Below, piece after piece: positions 18,134 to 27,604 of a stretch of DNA of 36,379 nucleotides. The notes under the pieces were generated by a model that worked only from the letters and a program-made list of their open reading frames with translations, was not told where the DNA came from and did no database searches. Each line of letters begins with the position of its first letter. Within the stretch, counting starts at the first letter, position 1. The position numbers and the translations under genes were made by a program. This DNA is from Pelotomaculum isophthalicicum JI (GTDB lineage Bacteria; Bacillota; Desulfotomaculia; Desulfotomaculales; Pelotomaculaceae), in the NCBI RefSeq assembly GCF_029478095.1, contig NZ_JAKOAV010000036.1, positions 1-36,379 on the forward strand. Reading direction: 5' to 3'.

Positions 18134-18390
18134 TTAGGGTTTTCAATAATATAACGGATAACTCAGTTTCTTTATTCCCGAATGTCCAAAAAAAATTACT
18201 ATAAAAACAATTCGTTGCTTTTACATATCTTAATCATCGCAGTATGATATTAATGAGTCAAAACAAATAGCGGTTTTATCCCCCCTTATATGTAAACGGG
18301 AGGGGAGACAGTTTTTAACAATAGTGCCGGTTTAGAATAAAAATGGATAAACAGCAAATTCTTAAAGGTTGGGACCACAACCACCGGGTA
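18134..18390. other. AT-rich scar between two 5'-truncated genes
   Basis: About 250 bp with no gene separates the sigma fragment (-) from the Tex fragment (+). Base composition drops sharply at about 18130 and rises again near 18380. It contains copy 2 of the 50-nt repeat. No IS ends or target-site duplication are visible. Confidence 0.6.
18291..18340 (+). repeat. Dispersed 50-nt direct repeat, copy 2
   Basis: Ungapped match to 16059-16108 in the same orientation (41 of 50 identical by eye). It lies about 50 bp before the surviving part of tex. The best-kept block, GTTTTTAACAA through GTGCCGGTTTAG, has no recognised function. Confidence 0.65.
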
Positions 18391-18391
18391 T

Positions 18392-19759
18392 GTGGAAAAG
18401 GCAATCAAAGACGCGTATAAAAGACTAATATCCCCCGCCGTGGCGCGGGATATCCGGAACGAACTGACTGAGAAAGCGGAAGTACAGGCGATCAAGATCT
18501 TCTCTAAAAACTTGCGCAGTTTGTTGCTCCAACCGCCGGTGCGAGGCAAGGTGGTCTTGGGTATTGACCCGGCCTACCGCACAGGCTGCAAATGGTCGGT
18601 CATCGACATCACCGGAAAATTCCTGGAAGCCGGTGTTATTTACCCTACGCCTCCTCTGAAAAAAATAAAGGAATCCGAGGAAGTCTTGCTGGGCTTGGTG
18701 GAAAAGTACGGGGTTAACGCCATTGTTATCGGCAATGGCACCGCCTCCAGGGAAACGGAAGTGTTTGTCGCGAATTTTATTAAATCTTATAAGAAGCCCG
18801 GCCTGTCTTATACAATTGTCAGCGAGGCCGGCGCAAGCGTATATTCGGCCTCCAGACTGGCCAAGAAAGAATTCCCCGGCCTGGATGTGTCGGAACGTGG
18901 CGCGGTATCCATCGCCCGCCGCATCCAGGACCCCTTGTCCGAGCTGGTAAAGATAGAACCCCGGGCGGTAGGCGTGGGGCAGTACCAGCATGACCTTTCC
19001 CCCAAACATCTTGATGAAAAGCTGTCGGAGGTGGTCGAGTCAGCCGTCAACTATGTGGGTGTTGACCTCAACACGGCTTCCGCGCAGCTTTTGAGTTATG
19101 TCGCCGGGTTAAAATCAACCGTTGCCGAAAATATTGTGCGTTACCGTGACGAGAACGGCGGCTTCAAACGCCGCGAGGAGTTGTCAAAAGTGCCCAGGCT
19201 GGGGCCTAAGACACTCGAACAGTGCGTGGGGTTCTTGCGCATCAACAATGGGGAGGACCCGCTGGACGCGACGGCAATACACCCGGAGTCATACGGCCTG
19301 GCCTACCGCTTCCTTGACCTGATCGGTTCCGGGATCAATGAAATAGGCCGCCCCGATACCAGAAGAAAAATTGCCAGGGTCGATGTTGAGGAAATCGCGG
19401 CGCGGCTTGACGCCGGTGTGCCGACTCTGAGAGATATCGTGGACTGCCTGGTCCGCCCCGGCCGGGATCCCAGGGAGGACCTGCCGGCGCCGGTATTCCG
19501 CACGGATGTCTTAAGCATCGAAGACTTGAAGCCGGGCATGGAACTAACCGGCACCGTCCGGAATGTGGTGGATTTTGGAGCTTTCGTGGATATAGGGATT
19601 AAGAATGACGGGTTGGTTCACGTCTCGGAAATATCTGATACCCGTGTTCAACATCCCATGGACGTGGTTTCAGTAGGAGACGTGGTTAAGGTGCGTGTAA
19701 TATCGGTGGATTTGGAGAGGGGCAGGGTTTCTCTTTCCATGAAAAATGCGGTGTTTTAA
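18392..19759 (+). pseudogene. tex: Tex-like RNA-binding protein, N-terminally truncated
   Basis: The 455-residue frame starts at EKAIKDAYKRLISPAVARDIRNE, which is well inside the Tex family (about 720 residues). About the first 270 residues, including the N-terminal helical domain, are gone. Remaining domains are the YqgF/RNase H-like domain (VVLGIDPAYRTGCKWSVID, residues 50-190), helix-hairpin-helix motifs (NTASAQLLSYVAGLKSTVA to LGPKTLEQCVGFLRI, about 220-290), and a C-terminal S1 domain (GTVRNVVDFGAFVDIGIKN to RGRVSLSMKN). ATG at 18392 has no strong ribosome binding site. Codons upstream of 18380 do not match Tex. A shortened product is possible but probably not fully functional. Confidence 0.88.
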
Positions 19760-19796
19760 GTATATATAATGCGCGAACTGAAAGTGGGAATTATGG

Positions 19797-21926
19797 ATGA
19801 TGCAAAAGGCCCGGGTGATTTTAAAAGAACATTTCGGTTACTCCTCCTTTAAAAAAGGGCAGGAGCCAATTATTGAAAGCATTCTGCAAGGCAGGGACAC
19901 CCTGGGGATAATGCCCACGGGCGGCGGTAAGTCCGCCTGTTACCAGATCCCGGCTTTGCTGTTTCCCGGGCTGACCCTGGTTTTCTCTCCCCTGATTTCC
20001 TTGATGAAGGATCAGGTGGACTCCCTCGACGGTTTGGGCATTCCGGGAACCTTTATCAACAGCAGCTTGAGCTATGATGAGGTGGAGGAGAGGATTAGCC
20101 AGGCAAAACGTGGAAAATTTAAACTGCTCTACGTGGCGCCCGAAAGGTTGGAATCAACCCGGTTTATTGCAAACATCAAATCACTGCCGGTTTCTTTGCT
20201 GGCTGTGGACGAAGCTCATTGTATATCCCAGTGGGGCCACGACTTCCGGCCCAGTTATCTGGCGATTGGTCAATTTATTCAAGAACTGCCCCACCGGCCG
20301 CCTGTGGCGGCCTTTACCGCGACCGCCACAGCCGAGGTGCGCCAGGATATCGTCAAGATGCTCGGTTTAAAGAATCCGAAGCTTGTTGTGACGGGGTTCA
20401 ACCGGGAGAACCTGTTTTTTTCCGTAATCCGGGGCGAAAACAAAAGGGACTTTTTATTGGAATACTTGGCCGGCCGGAAAGAGGAGGCCGGAATCATTTA
20501 CGCGGCGACCCGGAAAGAAGTGGACAACCTCTATGAGTTCCTCTGTAAGAAAGGATACTCCGCGGGGAAATACCACGCCGGATTAAGTGATGAAGAGAGG
20601 ACCGGCAGCCAGGACAAGTTCCTTTACGATGACATCCGGATTATGGTTGCCACGAACGCCTTCGGCATGGGCATCGACAAATCCAACGTCCGCTATGTGA
20701 TCCACTACAACCTCCCCAAAAACATGGAGGCTTACTACCAGGAAGCCGGCCGTGCCGGAAGGGACGATGGGCCGGGGGAATGCGTTTTGCTGTTTGGTCC
20801 CCAGGACATCCAGATCCAAAAATTCCTTATTGAGCAGACACAATATTCACCGGAAAGAAAGTTAAATGAGTACCGGAAATTACAAACCATGGTGGATTAT
20901 TGCCACACCCCGCATTGCCTGAGAAAATTTATTTTACGGTATTTCGGAGAAGAAAGCATAGCGGAGGAATGCGGGAACTGCGGCACCTGTAGCGAAAAAA
21001 ACGAACTGGTTGATAAAACGGTTGACGCCCAGATGATCTTTTCCTGCATACTGCGCATGCGGGAACAGTTCGGGATCTCCCTGGTGGCGGAGGTTTTAAA
21101 GGGTTCCTTGAACAAAAAAGCGCTGCGCTACGGGTTTAGCGACCTGTCCACCTACGGCCTGATGAAAGACCGGACCCTGAAGCAAATCAGCGATTTCGCC
21201 AATGTGCTGATCGCCGAAGGATACATTCAGCTGACGGAAGGCCAGTACCCCGTGGCCAGATTGACTCCCCGGGCCTTTCCCGTCCTGAAAGGATTGGAGA
21301 AAGTAATACTCAAGGTGCGGAAAAAAGAAGCGGCCGCCGCTGCGGACGACTCCCTTTTTGAACGGCTGCGCGGACTGCGCAAGGAGATTGCGCAAAGGGA
21401 AGGAGTACCTCCTTATATTGTTTTCGCGGACAGCACCCTGCGGGAAATGTCTATCCTCCTTCCGGCGGATCAACACGCCATGCTGTCCATCAAAGGAGTG
21501 GGGCAAAGGAGATTTGAAAGCTACGGCCGGCAGTTCTTGGAGTTGATTCGGAAATACGCGGCCGAAAAGGGAATCTCCCTCCGGCATGGGAAGCCTGCCG
21601 GAAAAAAGGCGCGGGACAATGAAACGCCGAGTCACCTGATTACTCTGAACCTGTACCGGGAAGGCGGCACAATTCAGGAAATCGCCAGGCGGAGGGGCTT
21701 GAGCGTGGTGACTGTTCAGGACCACCTCGTCCGGTGCGGTCTGGAAGGTCACCAAATCGATTGGGATCCCTTTATCCCGCAAGAGTATGAAGCCTTGATC
21801 TTGCGGAAGATTGAAGAAGTCGGCGCTCAGAGATTAAGGCCCATCAAGGAAGAATTGCCGGCCGAGGTGGATTACTTTGCCATTAAAGCCGTGTTATGCA
21901 AATACAGGCTGATGACAAATAAATAG
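19797..21926 (+). CDS. recQ: ATP-dependent DNA helicase RecQ
   Basis: The 709-residue protein has all RecQ parts in order. The helicase core carries Walker A TGGGKS (residues 41-46), DEAH near residue 138, the aromatic-rich loop SQWGHDFRPSY, TATATAEVRQD, and motif VI QEAGRAGRDD. The RQC zinc site is formed by CHTPHC and ECGNCGTC (about 365-395). The HRDC domain follows (DSLFERLRGLRKEIAQREGVPPYIVF, 515-585), and a helix-turn-helix_40 tail ends the protein. It unwinds DNA 3'-5' in recombination and fork repair. It starts 37 bp after the tex fragment and may share its transcript. GTGGGA is the nearest ribosome binding site. Confidence 0.95.
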   Translation: MMQKARVILKEHFGYSSFKKGQEPIIESILQGRDTLGIMPTGGGKSACYQIPALLFPGLTLVFSPLISLMKDQVDSLDGLGIPGTFINSSLSYDEVEERISQAKRGKFKLLYVAPERLESTRFIANIKSLPVSLLAVDEAHCISQWGHDFRPSYLAIGQFIQELPHRPPVAAFTATATAEVRQDIVKMLGLKNPKLVVTGFNRENLFFSVIRGENKRDFLLEYLAGRKEEAGIIYAATRKEVDNLYEFLCKKGYSAGKYHAGLSDEERTGSQDKFLYDDIRIMVATNAFGMGIDKSNVRYVIHYNLPKNMEAYYQEAGRAGRDDGPGECVLLFGPQDIQIQKFLIEQTQYSPERKLNEYRKLQTMVDYCHTPHCLRKFILRYFGEESIAEECGNCGTCSEKNELVDKTVDAQMIFSCILRMREQFGISLVAEVLKGSLNKKALRYGFSDLSTYGLMKDRTLKQISDFANVLIAEGYIQLTEGQYPVARLTPRAFPVLKGLEKVILKVRKKEAAAAADDSLFERLRGLRKEIAQREGVPPYIVFADSTLREMSILLPADQHAMLSIKGVGQRRFESYGRQFLELIRKYAAEKGISLRHGKPAGKKARDNETPSHLITLNLYREGGTIQEIARRRGLSVVTVQDHLVRCGLEGHQIDWDPFIPQEYEALILRKIEEVGAQRLRPIKEELPAEVDYFAIKAVLCKYRLMTNK

Positions 21927-22159
21927 ATAATTTTCAACAATCCTCAAGGCGCTCTGCAAGCATTAACATATCCTGCCTCAATATCCCGCTTTATAATAAT
22001 CCCAAATTCAGACTTTAATCGTACATGGTGTCTTTGGTAGAACACTAATAGCGTGATTATAATATGCTTCGACAAATATACAAAATTTTTTAAAAATAGA
22101 TATTTAAAAGAAGGAATTTTTTGCACATTTATTTAATTGTTTATTATTCTTAATAGGAG

Positions 22160-25100
22160 GTGGTAATTAATAACATTCAGGGACTCTACAATATTTTAGG
22201 GAGGTGTGAGAAAACGTATATTCAATCAACAAACAGGTTCAGGATGGCCCTGTTGTTCTGCCTTTGCCTGGCAATGTTCCTGAGTTGCGCCCTACCGGCG
22301 CTGGCCGCGACAGACCCGGCTGCCGCCGGTTCGTCCGCGTCAGACGCGGTGTTACCAACAGGCAGTCCCGCTTTTACCGATCTGTCTGTGAGCGATCCCT
22401 TGTATCCGGATGTCCGTTATCTGGCCGGGAAGAACATCATTTCGGGTTTTCCTGACGGCTCCTTCCGTCCCGCGGATTCCATCACCCGCGCCGAGGCTGC
22501 CAAAATGATGGCGCTGGCCAAAGGGCTGACGCCGGCAAGTGGAGGAGCGCAGACCTTCAGCGACGTGCCTGGCGGACACTGGGCCTACGGTGTGATCGAG
22601 GCCGCCGCTCAAAACGGCCTGTTCAAAGGTTACCCGGACGGAACGTTTAATCCCGATGGCAGCATCACCAGGGCTGAAGCCATAGCACTACTAATGAGGT
22701 TGTCCGGCGGCGCCCTTACTGACAAAACCGTGGAAATCGCCGACGTGCCAGCCGGGCACTGGGCCTACCAGCAGGTGGCGACAGCGGTGCAGGCCGGGCT
22801 GGTGGAACTGTCCGCCGACAAGTCGTTCAAACCGGATGTTATTTTTCAGCGGGGCGAAATGGCTAAAAGCCTCTCTGCTTTATTTACCTTAAGCCCGGTT
22901 TTACGGCCAAACGACCTGACTGGTAAACTAACGGTCAAGAGCGGTACAGTAAAAGTAAACGGTACGAAGGTTGAAAACAGTGTGAAGGTGGGCGCGGGAG
23001 ATGTAATTGCCACCAGCGCCAACAGCAAGGCTGAGATTGCTTTTGACGACGGCAGCGGCTTTTTGATCATGCCCGACACCGAATTCACCATTACGACGGC
23101 GAAAGGCTTCAACTACATGAAGAAAGACGGCGCCGCCGGCGTGGCTGTGGACAAGCTCACGGTCAGCCTGAAAAAAGGCAATATCTTCGGCGCGTTAGCC
23201 AGCCGTTATGATAATAATAAAACTGCTTCCCTTAACGGGGATAACGCCGTGCTTCTCGCCTCGCTCGATTTACCGCCCGGCATCTTGCTGGCCGAGGGAG
23301 AGAGTGCCGAAAGCGAGGCGGCCTGGTGGAACGAGCCTTATACGCAGAGGACGAGAGTGGAAGTCGACATGCCCTGGGGTGTGGCGGCAATCCGGGGAAC
23401 CTTCTGGCACAACGGGGTTATCCCCAACGGTCTGAACAGCACAGCCTTAATTATCGGTAATGCTATATTTACCGCAGGCGGCCGGAGTGTATCAATCACC
23501 GGCGGCCAATCCAGTACCATCACCTCGTCCAGCGGAACACCCACTGCACCGGTAGCTTTGAGCCAGGCTGAAAGGCAGGCTTTTGCCGATGTGAAGGACT
23601 GGGTGACCCAACGTGCCCAGGAAATCCAGAACAATTTGCCACCTGCGCCGACCCCCGCGGTACAGGGAGCACAGGAATCGTCTAACGTTGTTAGTAATGT
23701 TACCGGGGCGTTGAACCAGGCTACGAGCGGTGTGACATCTTCCGATCAAACAAATAATAGTGGAAATGGGAGTTCAAGCAACAGCAGTAGTAGCAACAGT
23801 AGCGAAAGTGGTGGTAGCAGCGATAGTAGCAGCGGTAGCAACATGGTAACGGCTACTTATAATGATCCGTTTACTGTAAAGGCGAAACTGCTTGACGAAA
23901 ACGCTCAACCTCTCTCCGGGAAGACAATAAACTTTGGTATTCAAGAGGGCGATTCTTATGTTCCGGATACTTCTGGTATCCCGAGCATTGCTGATGTCGT
24001 CTACGGTACCGCGGTGACCGACAGCACCGGTTGTGCCGTTTGGACCGTTTCAAACTATGGCAATAAGATTAATGCTTATAGTTATACTATCGGAGCTGAG
24101 TTCACCGGTGACGGGACAAACCAGTACAATATGAACACCGCGTCTCTTTATATAACAGACATGCCGATGTCACAATACTCCTTTGATATAGGAATGCAGC
24201 TTTCAACAAATATGGCGGTATATGGAGTAGATACTGTATCCGTTACGGTAAACTGTACAAATTATGGGACCACTACACCTGCGGCAAATGCAATGGTTTA
24301 TGTGGGTATTTATAATTATTACTCCAGTTACGGCCCTCCATTGGCTTCGTTCGTACTGACTACCGACAGTACCGGTCGCGCCACCGGGGTACTTCCTGCG
24401 CTGCCTAAGGGTAAGTATAATGTGACGGTTAGCACATACAATAATTCCTATTATAGTGACTGGATGACACATGCGGAACTCCAGGTAACCGGCAATACAC
24501 GACTGCGTTTCAATGAGCCGTCAGCATTGTACGCCAGCGTGGGGACGGATAGCCAGGGACACGGCGACGAAGTCAGCGCCGACGCGATTCTGGAATTCTA
24601 TAGCAACGGTGCCTGGCAGCCTCTGACCGGGGGGACTGTATCAATGGAAGTCTTCTATAATATATCCTACGATACTTCCAATAATATTTGCGGTTCCAGT
24701 TCACAAACTACGCCTATCACATCTGTTTCAAGCTCGGGACAGGTGAGCTACAATCTTGATGTAGGTCAAATCGCTAATAAAAATCCCCACCTGTATCGCG
24801 TGTTTTATAGTTATGACGGAAAAGTGGGTGGAAGTCAGATCTATGATCAGGCTCTATCCATACGGGATCTCTACCTCGGCTACACATATGTGGAGCAAAC
24901 GGACACGGTGCCGGTGTTTTCCTCAAGCGCGAACCAGTCCGGGGGAGCGTTGAATTTTGTCTGGAAGGCTATGACGGCAGCCGGTTCCGAGCCGGTAGCG
25001 GGTGAAGGAATTAGTTATGTAATCAGTAATAGCGGTAGTTACGAATACAATAGCGCTCCTGTCAGTTCAGGTGTCGTTACTTCCGGCGCTGACGGGAAAT

Positions 25101-25675
25101 TTATAGTACCCCTGCCAATTGAACCAGCAAAATACCATGTCAGACTATCAGCGGCAGGATCAGTAGCAGGCTGCATGTCTCCTGAATTTAAAAGTAATAA
25201 CTTAAACAGTACTGGCCATGGTTACTACGATGTCATTTGGGGCGGGACAAGCCTTTACCTGTATAATGAGGACAATCTGGTTCCCGACAATACGCTGAAG
25301 GCTAGATTAGCTTATTACACAAGTTTTTCAATAAATTCGTCAGGAGGCTATTATGCATCTACAAGGTCAGGCGGTCTTGCCGGCGCAACAGTGAGTTATT
25401 ACGTTTACGCCAGTGACGGAAACACGTTCCTGGGGAACCTTGGATCAGCTGTCACAGACGCGAATGGCTACGCTGTGATGAAAGTGACGTCAGATTTAAT
25501 GACACAGTTAGGTCTGGATACCAGCCTAAAAACAGCTTACAAGGTGAAAGCTGTATACACTGGAAACACAAGTTACGCGGCTACCTCAAATTATGACTTT
25601 GATTACAAACAACGTCGCTTTAGCAACACTATCTTAAAGGTCTACAAGGTAAACTTAGTAAAAGGCGGCAGTTAA
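22160..25675 (+). CDS. Exported S-layer-anchored protein: three SLH domains, FecR domain, Ig-like repeats
   Basis: The 1171-residue frame carries a signal segment (RFRMALLFCLCLAMFLSCAL, residues 26-45, ending PALA). Three SLH repeats follow (FTDLSVSDPLYPDVRYLAG, FSDVPGGHWAYGVIEAA, IADVPAGHWAYQQVATA; residues 70-245) that bind pyruvylated wall polymer. A FecR-like domain (KLTVKSGTVKVNG, 255-320) and a Ser/Asn/Gly linker (about 513-565) come next. About 600 residues of Ig-like/carboxypeptidase-regulatory-like beta domains (VTDSTGCAVWTV, TTDSTGRATGVLP, VTDANGYAVMKVT) complete it. GTG at 22160 overlaps AGGAGG (22155-22160) and follows a stop; ATG 22244 is the alternative. It is probably a structural surface or adhesion protein. 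Confidence 0.85.
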   Translation: MVINNIQGLYNILGRCEKTYIQSTNRFRMALLFCLCLAMFLSCALPALAATDPAAAGSSASDAVLPTGSPAFTDLSVSDPLYPDVRYLAGKNIISGFPDGSFRPADSITRAEAAKMMALAKGLTPASGGAQTFSDVPGGHWAYGVIEAAAQNGLFKGYPDGTFNPDGSITRAEAIALLMRLSGGALTDKTVEIADVPAGHWAYQQVATAVQAGLVELSADKSFKPDVIFQRGEMAKSLSALFTLSPVLRPNDLTGKLTVKSGTVKVNGTKVENSVKVGAGDVIATSANSKAEIAFDDGSGFLIMPDTEFTITTAKGFNYMKKDGAAGVAVDKLTVSLKKGNIFGALASRYDNNKTASLNGDNAVLLASLDLPPGILLAEGESAESEAAWWNEPYTQRTRVEVDMPWGVAAIRGTFWHNGVIPNGLNSTALIIGNAIFTAGGRSVSITGGQSSTITSSSGTPTAPVALSQAERQAFADVKDWVTQRAQEIQNNLPPAPTPAVQGAQESSNVVSNVTGALNQATSGVTSSDQTNNSGNGSSSNSSSSNSSESGGSSDSSSGSNMVTATYNDPFTVKAKLLDENAQPLSGKTINFGIQEGDSYVPDTSGIPSIADVVYGTAVTDSTGCAVWTVSNYGNKINAYSYTIGAEFTGDGTNQYNMNTASLYITDMPMSQYSFDIGMQLSTNMAVYGVDTVSVTVNCTNYGTTTPAANAMVYVGIYNYYSSYGPPLASFVLTTDSTGRATGVLPALPKGKYNVTVSTYNNSYYSDWMTHAELQVTGNTRLRFNEPSALYASVGTDSQGHGDEVSADAILEFYSNGAWQPLTGGTVSMEVFYNISYDTSNNICGSSSQTTPITSVSSSGQVSYNLDVGQIANKNPHLYRVFYSYDGKVGGSQIYDQALSIRDLYLGYTYVEQTDTVPVFSSSANQSGGALNFVWKAMTAAGSEPVAGEGISYVISNSGSYEYNSAPVSSGVVTSGADGKFIVPLPIEPAKYHVRLSAAGSVAGCMSPEFKSNNLNSTGHGYYDVIWGGTSLYLYNEDNLVPDNTLKARLAYYTSFSINSSGGYYASTRSGGLAGATVSYYVYASDGNTFLGNLGSAVTDANGYAVMKVTSDLMTQLGLDTSLKTAYKVKAVYTGNTSYAATSNYDFDYKQRRFSNTILKVYKVNLVKGGS

Positions 25676-25691
25676 CCGCGTTTCTTTCAGA

Positions 25692-25797
25692 AAGGTTCAG
25701 TTACTGCCTTTTTCCCTGAACTCTGAACCTTCGCGCAAGATCCCCTCGAAGTCACGACATTTTGTCCTCATCGGGGGGATTTTTTTATAGCATGGTA
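25692..25797 (+). terminator. Tandem hairpins and T tract after the SLH protein
   Basis: AAGGTTCAG (25692-25700) pairs with CTGAACCTT (25723-25731). Downstream, GATCCCCTCGA (25739-25749) pairs with TCGGGGGGATT followed by a T7 run at about 25790. The second is a standard rho-independent terminator. From 25798 to 26013 I see no gene, only AT-rich sequence. Confidence 0.75.
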
Positions 25798-26013
25798 GAG
25801 CAACGACTAACGACATATTATGACAAAAAAGTCTCTTGAATATTATTTATTTATTGTTATTGTTAAAGGATAACTACAGGAATGGGAATTTATACGGTAT
25901 TGGAAAATTATTCATAAGAAATATGTACTCTAATTTGAATTTGAGGTAAAATCTGAAAATGGATAAGGAAGTAAAAAACAATAGAAATCCCTAAAAAAAG
26001 GCGCACTTAAACA

Positions 26014-26030
26014 GACCTGTAAGTCAGGTC
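26014..26030 (-). promoter_or_regulatory. Hairpin at the right end of the IS110 element
   Basis: GACCTG (26014-26019) pairs with CAGGTC (26025-26030) around a 5-nt loop, about 30 bp past the transposase stop. It may be a terminator or part of the element's right end. The element boundary itself cannot be placed. Confidence 0.4.
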
Positions 26031-26059
26031 AAAATAAAAGAATTAATAAGAATTAGAGT

Positions 26060-27313
26060 CTAAGCAGACTCAGCAATTTTGACAACCGAATAACCTAAAC
26101 GCTGTAATAATTTAACTGCATGTTGTTCTGACGAAGCTACAAAGCCGGGTTTGCACTGTGCCTTCTCGTAGAGTGCCGGATTGAACAGTTCACCATTTGA
26201 AAGCATGTGGTAAATTGCTGTCAACATTATGCGAGCAATGGCAATAATAGCCCTCTTGTGGCCGCGACGGTGCTTAATTGCTTCATAGCGGATGCGGTAG
26301 TGAGGGAAGTCTTTATCCTTAATAGCTGCATTTGCGCACTGAACGAGTAAGGGCTTGATGTAAACGCCAGCCCGACTGATGCGAACCGATTTCTTCTTAC
26401 CGGCACTCTGATCGTTGGAGGGGGCAAGTCCAGCCCAGGAACAAAGATGTTTAGCTGAGTAAAAAGCGGACATATCGGCGCCAATTTCAGATAAAATGGC
26501 AAGTGCTGAAAACAGGCTAATACCAGGAACGGATTGGATAATCTTTATAGCGCTGGAGTAAGAGGCAGTCAAGCGGATGGTAGTTGCTTCTATCTGAGCG
26601 ATATAGCTTTTAATAACATCCATATGGCTCAAGCACATGGAGATTTTACCAGCCTGAACTTCGCTAATGGTGCCGTCAACGGCTAAGGCAATATCGTCTT
26701 GCTTCTTAAGCATTGAGCCGTGTAAAAGCGGCCGAAAATCAAAGTCCTGATCATCAGGATGTTTCAACAAATGCGAAAGAATAGCCGAAGCACTTTTGCC
26801 AAAGGTGTCGGACACCACATTGGAAAGCATGATATTGGAAACCGTCAGGGAGTTTTGCACCCGGTTCTTTTCACTGGACGCAAAGGAAACCAGTTTGGAA
26901 CGATAGCGCAGCAAATCGCGAATTTCACGAATATCAGCTGGGGGAATGAAACTACCTGGAACCAGTCCATGTTTGTGGAGGTCTGCGATCCAAACGGAAT
27001 CCTTTTTGTCAGTCTTCTTGCCACGGATCGCCTTGACATACTTCGGATGTGCCAGGGTGATCCGGCAGGAAGGTTCCAGGATGTTGTAGACAGGAATCCA
27101 GTACTTGCCAGTGGACTCCATGCAGACATGCACACACTCATTGTTCGAGAGCCACAGCGCTAAAGCTCTCAAATCCTTGGTAAAGGTGGAAAAGCGTTTC
27201 GTTTGGTAGGTTGTGATGTTTTCACGATTAGTGGTCGCGATGGTAGCAACGACGAAGGTCTTGTGAACGTCGATGCCGCAACAGATGGGGTAGACAATTT
27301 TAAGCATAAACAC
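26060..27313 (-). CDS. IS110 family transposase (DEDD recombinase)
   Basis: The 417-residue protein has the N-terminal RuvC-like DEDD domain: Asp15 in GIDVHKTF, Glu66 in CMESTGKYW, and Asp102/Asp105 in KKTDKKDS. The C-terminal Tnp_20 domain has SVPGISLFSALAILSEIG, CSWAGLAPSNDQSAGK with the conserved Ser, and ISRAGVYIKPLL. IS110 enzymes recombine a circular intermediate without terminal inverted repeats, guided by a structured RNA encoded at the element end. The frame is complete, so the element may be active. The start ATG at 27313 follows GAGAGGGAG on the minus strand. Confidence 0.93.
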   Translation of the reverse strand: MFMLKIVYPICCGIDVHKTFVVATIATTNRENITTYQTKRFSTFTKDLRALALWLSNNECVHVCMESTGKYWIPVYNILEPSCRITLAHPKYVKAIRGKKTDKKDSVWIADLHKHGLVPGSFIPPADIREIRDLLRYRSKLVSFASSEKNRVQNSLTVSNIMLSNVVSDTFGKSASAILSHLLKHPDDQDFDFRPLLHGSMLKKQDDIALAVDGTISEVQAGKISMCLSHMDVIKSYIAQIEATTIRLTASYSSAIKIIQSVPGISLFSALAILSEIGADMSAFYSAKHLCSWAGLAPSNDQSAGKKKSVRISRAGVYIKPLLVQCANAAIKDKDFPHYRIRYEAIKHRRGHKRAIIAIARIMLTAIYHMLSNGELFNPALYEKAQCKPGFVASSEQHAVKLLQRLGYSVVKIAESA

Positions 27314-27319
27314 TCCCTC

Positions 27320-27540
27320 TCTTCAGTAGTATAGTGGTCACACAAGCATTGACTGCTCGCCCTCTACAAACAAAGGAGTTGTTTATACAAAGATAAATCT
27401 ACGTGGTCTATGACACACTTATTTGTGCTTGACCGGGCAGAGCGGCACATATAAATATGCGGTCTCCCCTAAAGAAGACTAGGGTGACGCACTCACCTCC
27501 GCGTGCTCTGTAGTGTACTTGTACGACCAATTAAAGAATA
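27320..27540 (-). ncRNA. Candidate bridge RNA region of the IS110 element
   Basis: About 220 bp of non-coding DNA lies upstream of the transposase start, where IS110-group elements encode their bridge RNA. On the minus strand it shows GGTGA/TCACC (plus 27484-27498), a GCATAT/ATATGTGC hairpin (plus about 27444-27460) and further pairings. No open frame runs through it. The RNA and its loops are inferred from family knowledge and position; ends are approximate. Confidence 0.45.
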
Positions 27541-27604
27541 ACGCACAGGCAACCATTTTCATAGCGTTTTGTGCCTGAGCGCAGCGAAAGGAATGGTTAT
27601 AAAT

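Noticed and set aside
18425-19009. 194-residue antisense frame opposite tex
   Set aside because: Tex domains on the plus strand are unambiguous and the reverse frame has no support.
21096-21782. Long antisense frame (228 residues) opposite recQ
   Set aside because: It mirrors the GC-rich codons of RecQ, has no ribosome binding site and no recognisable domain.
21944-22126. 60-residue minus-strand frame upstream of the SLH protein
   Set aside because: AT-rich, no ribosome binding site and no family match that I recognise; could be a remnant but cannot be supported.
27542-27580. Imperfect hairpin CGCACAGGCA/TGCCTGAGCG before the HhH gene
   Set aside because: No T tract and a long loop; it may be an IS110 flank or chance, so I did not list it as a terminator.
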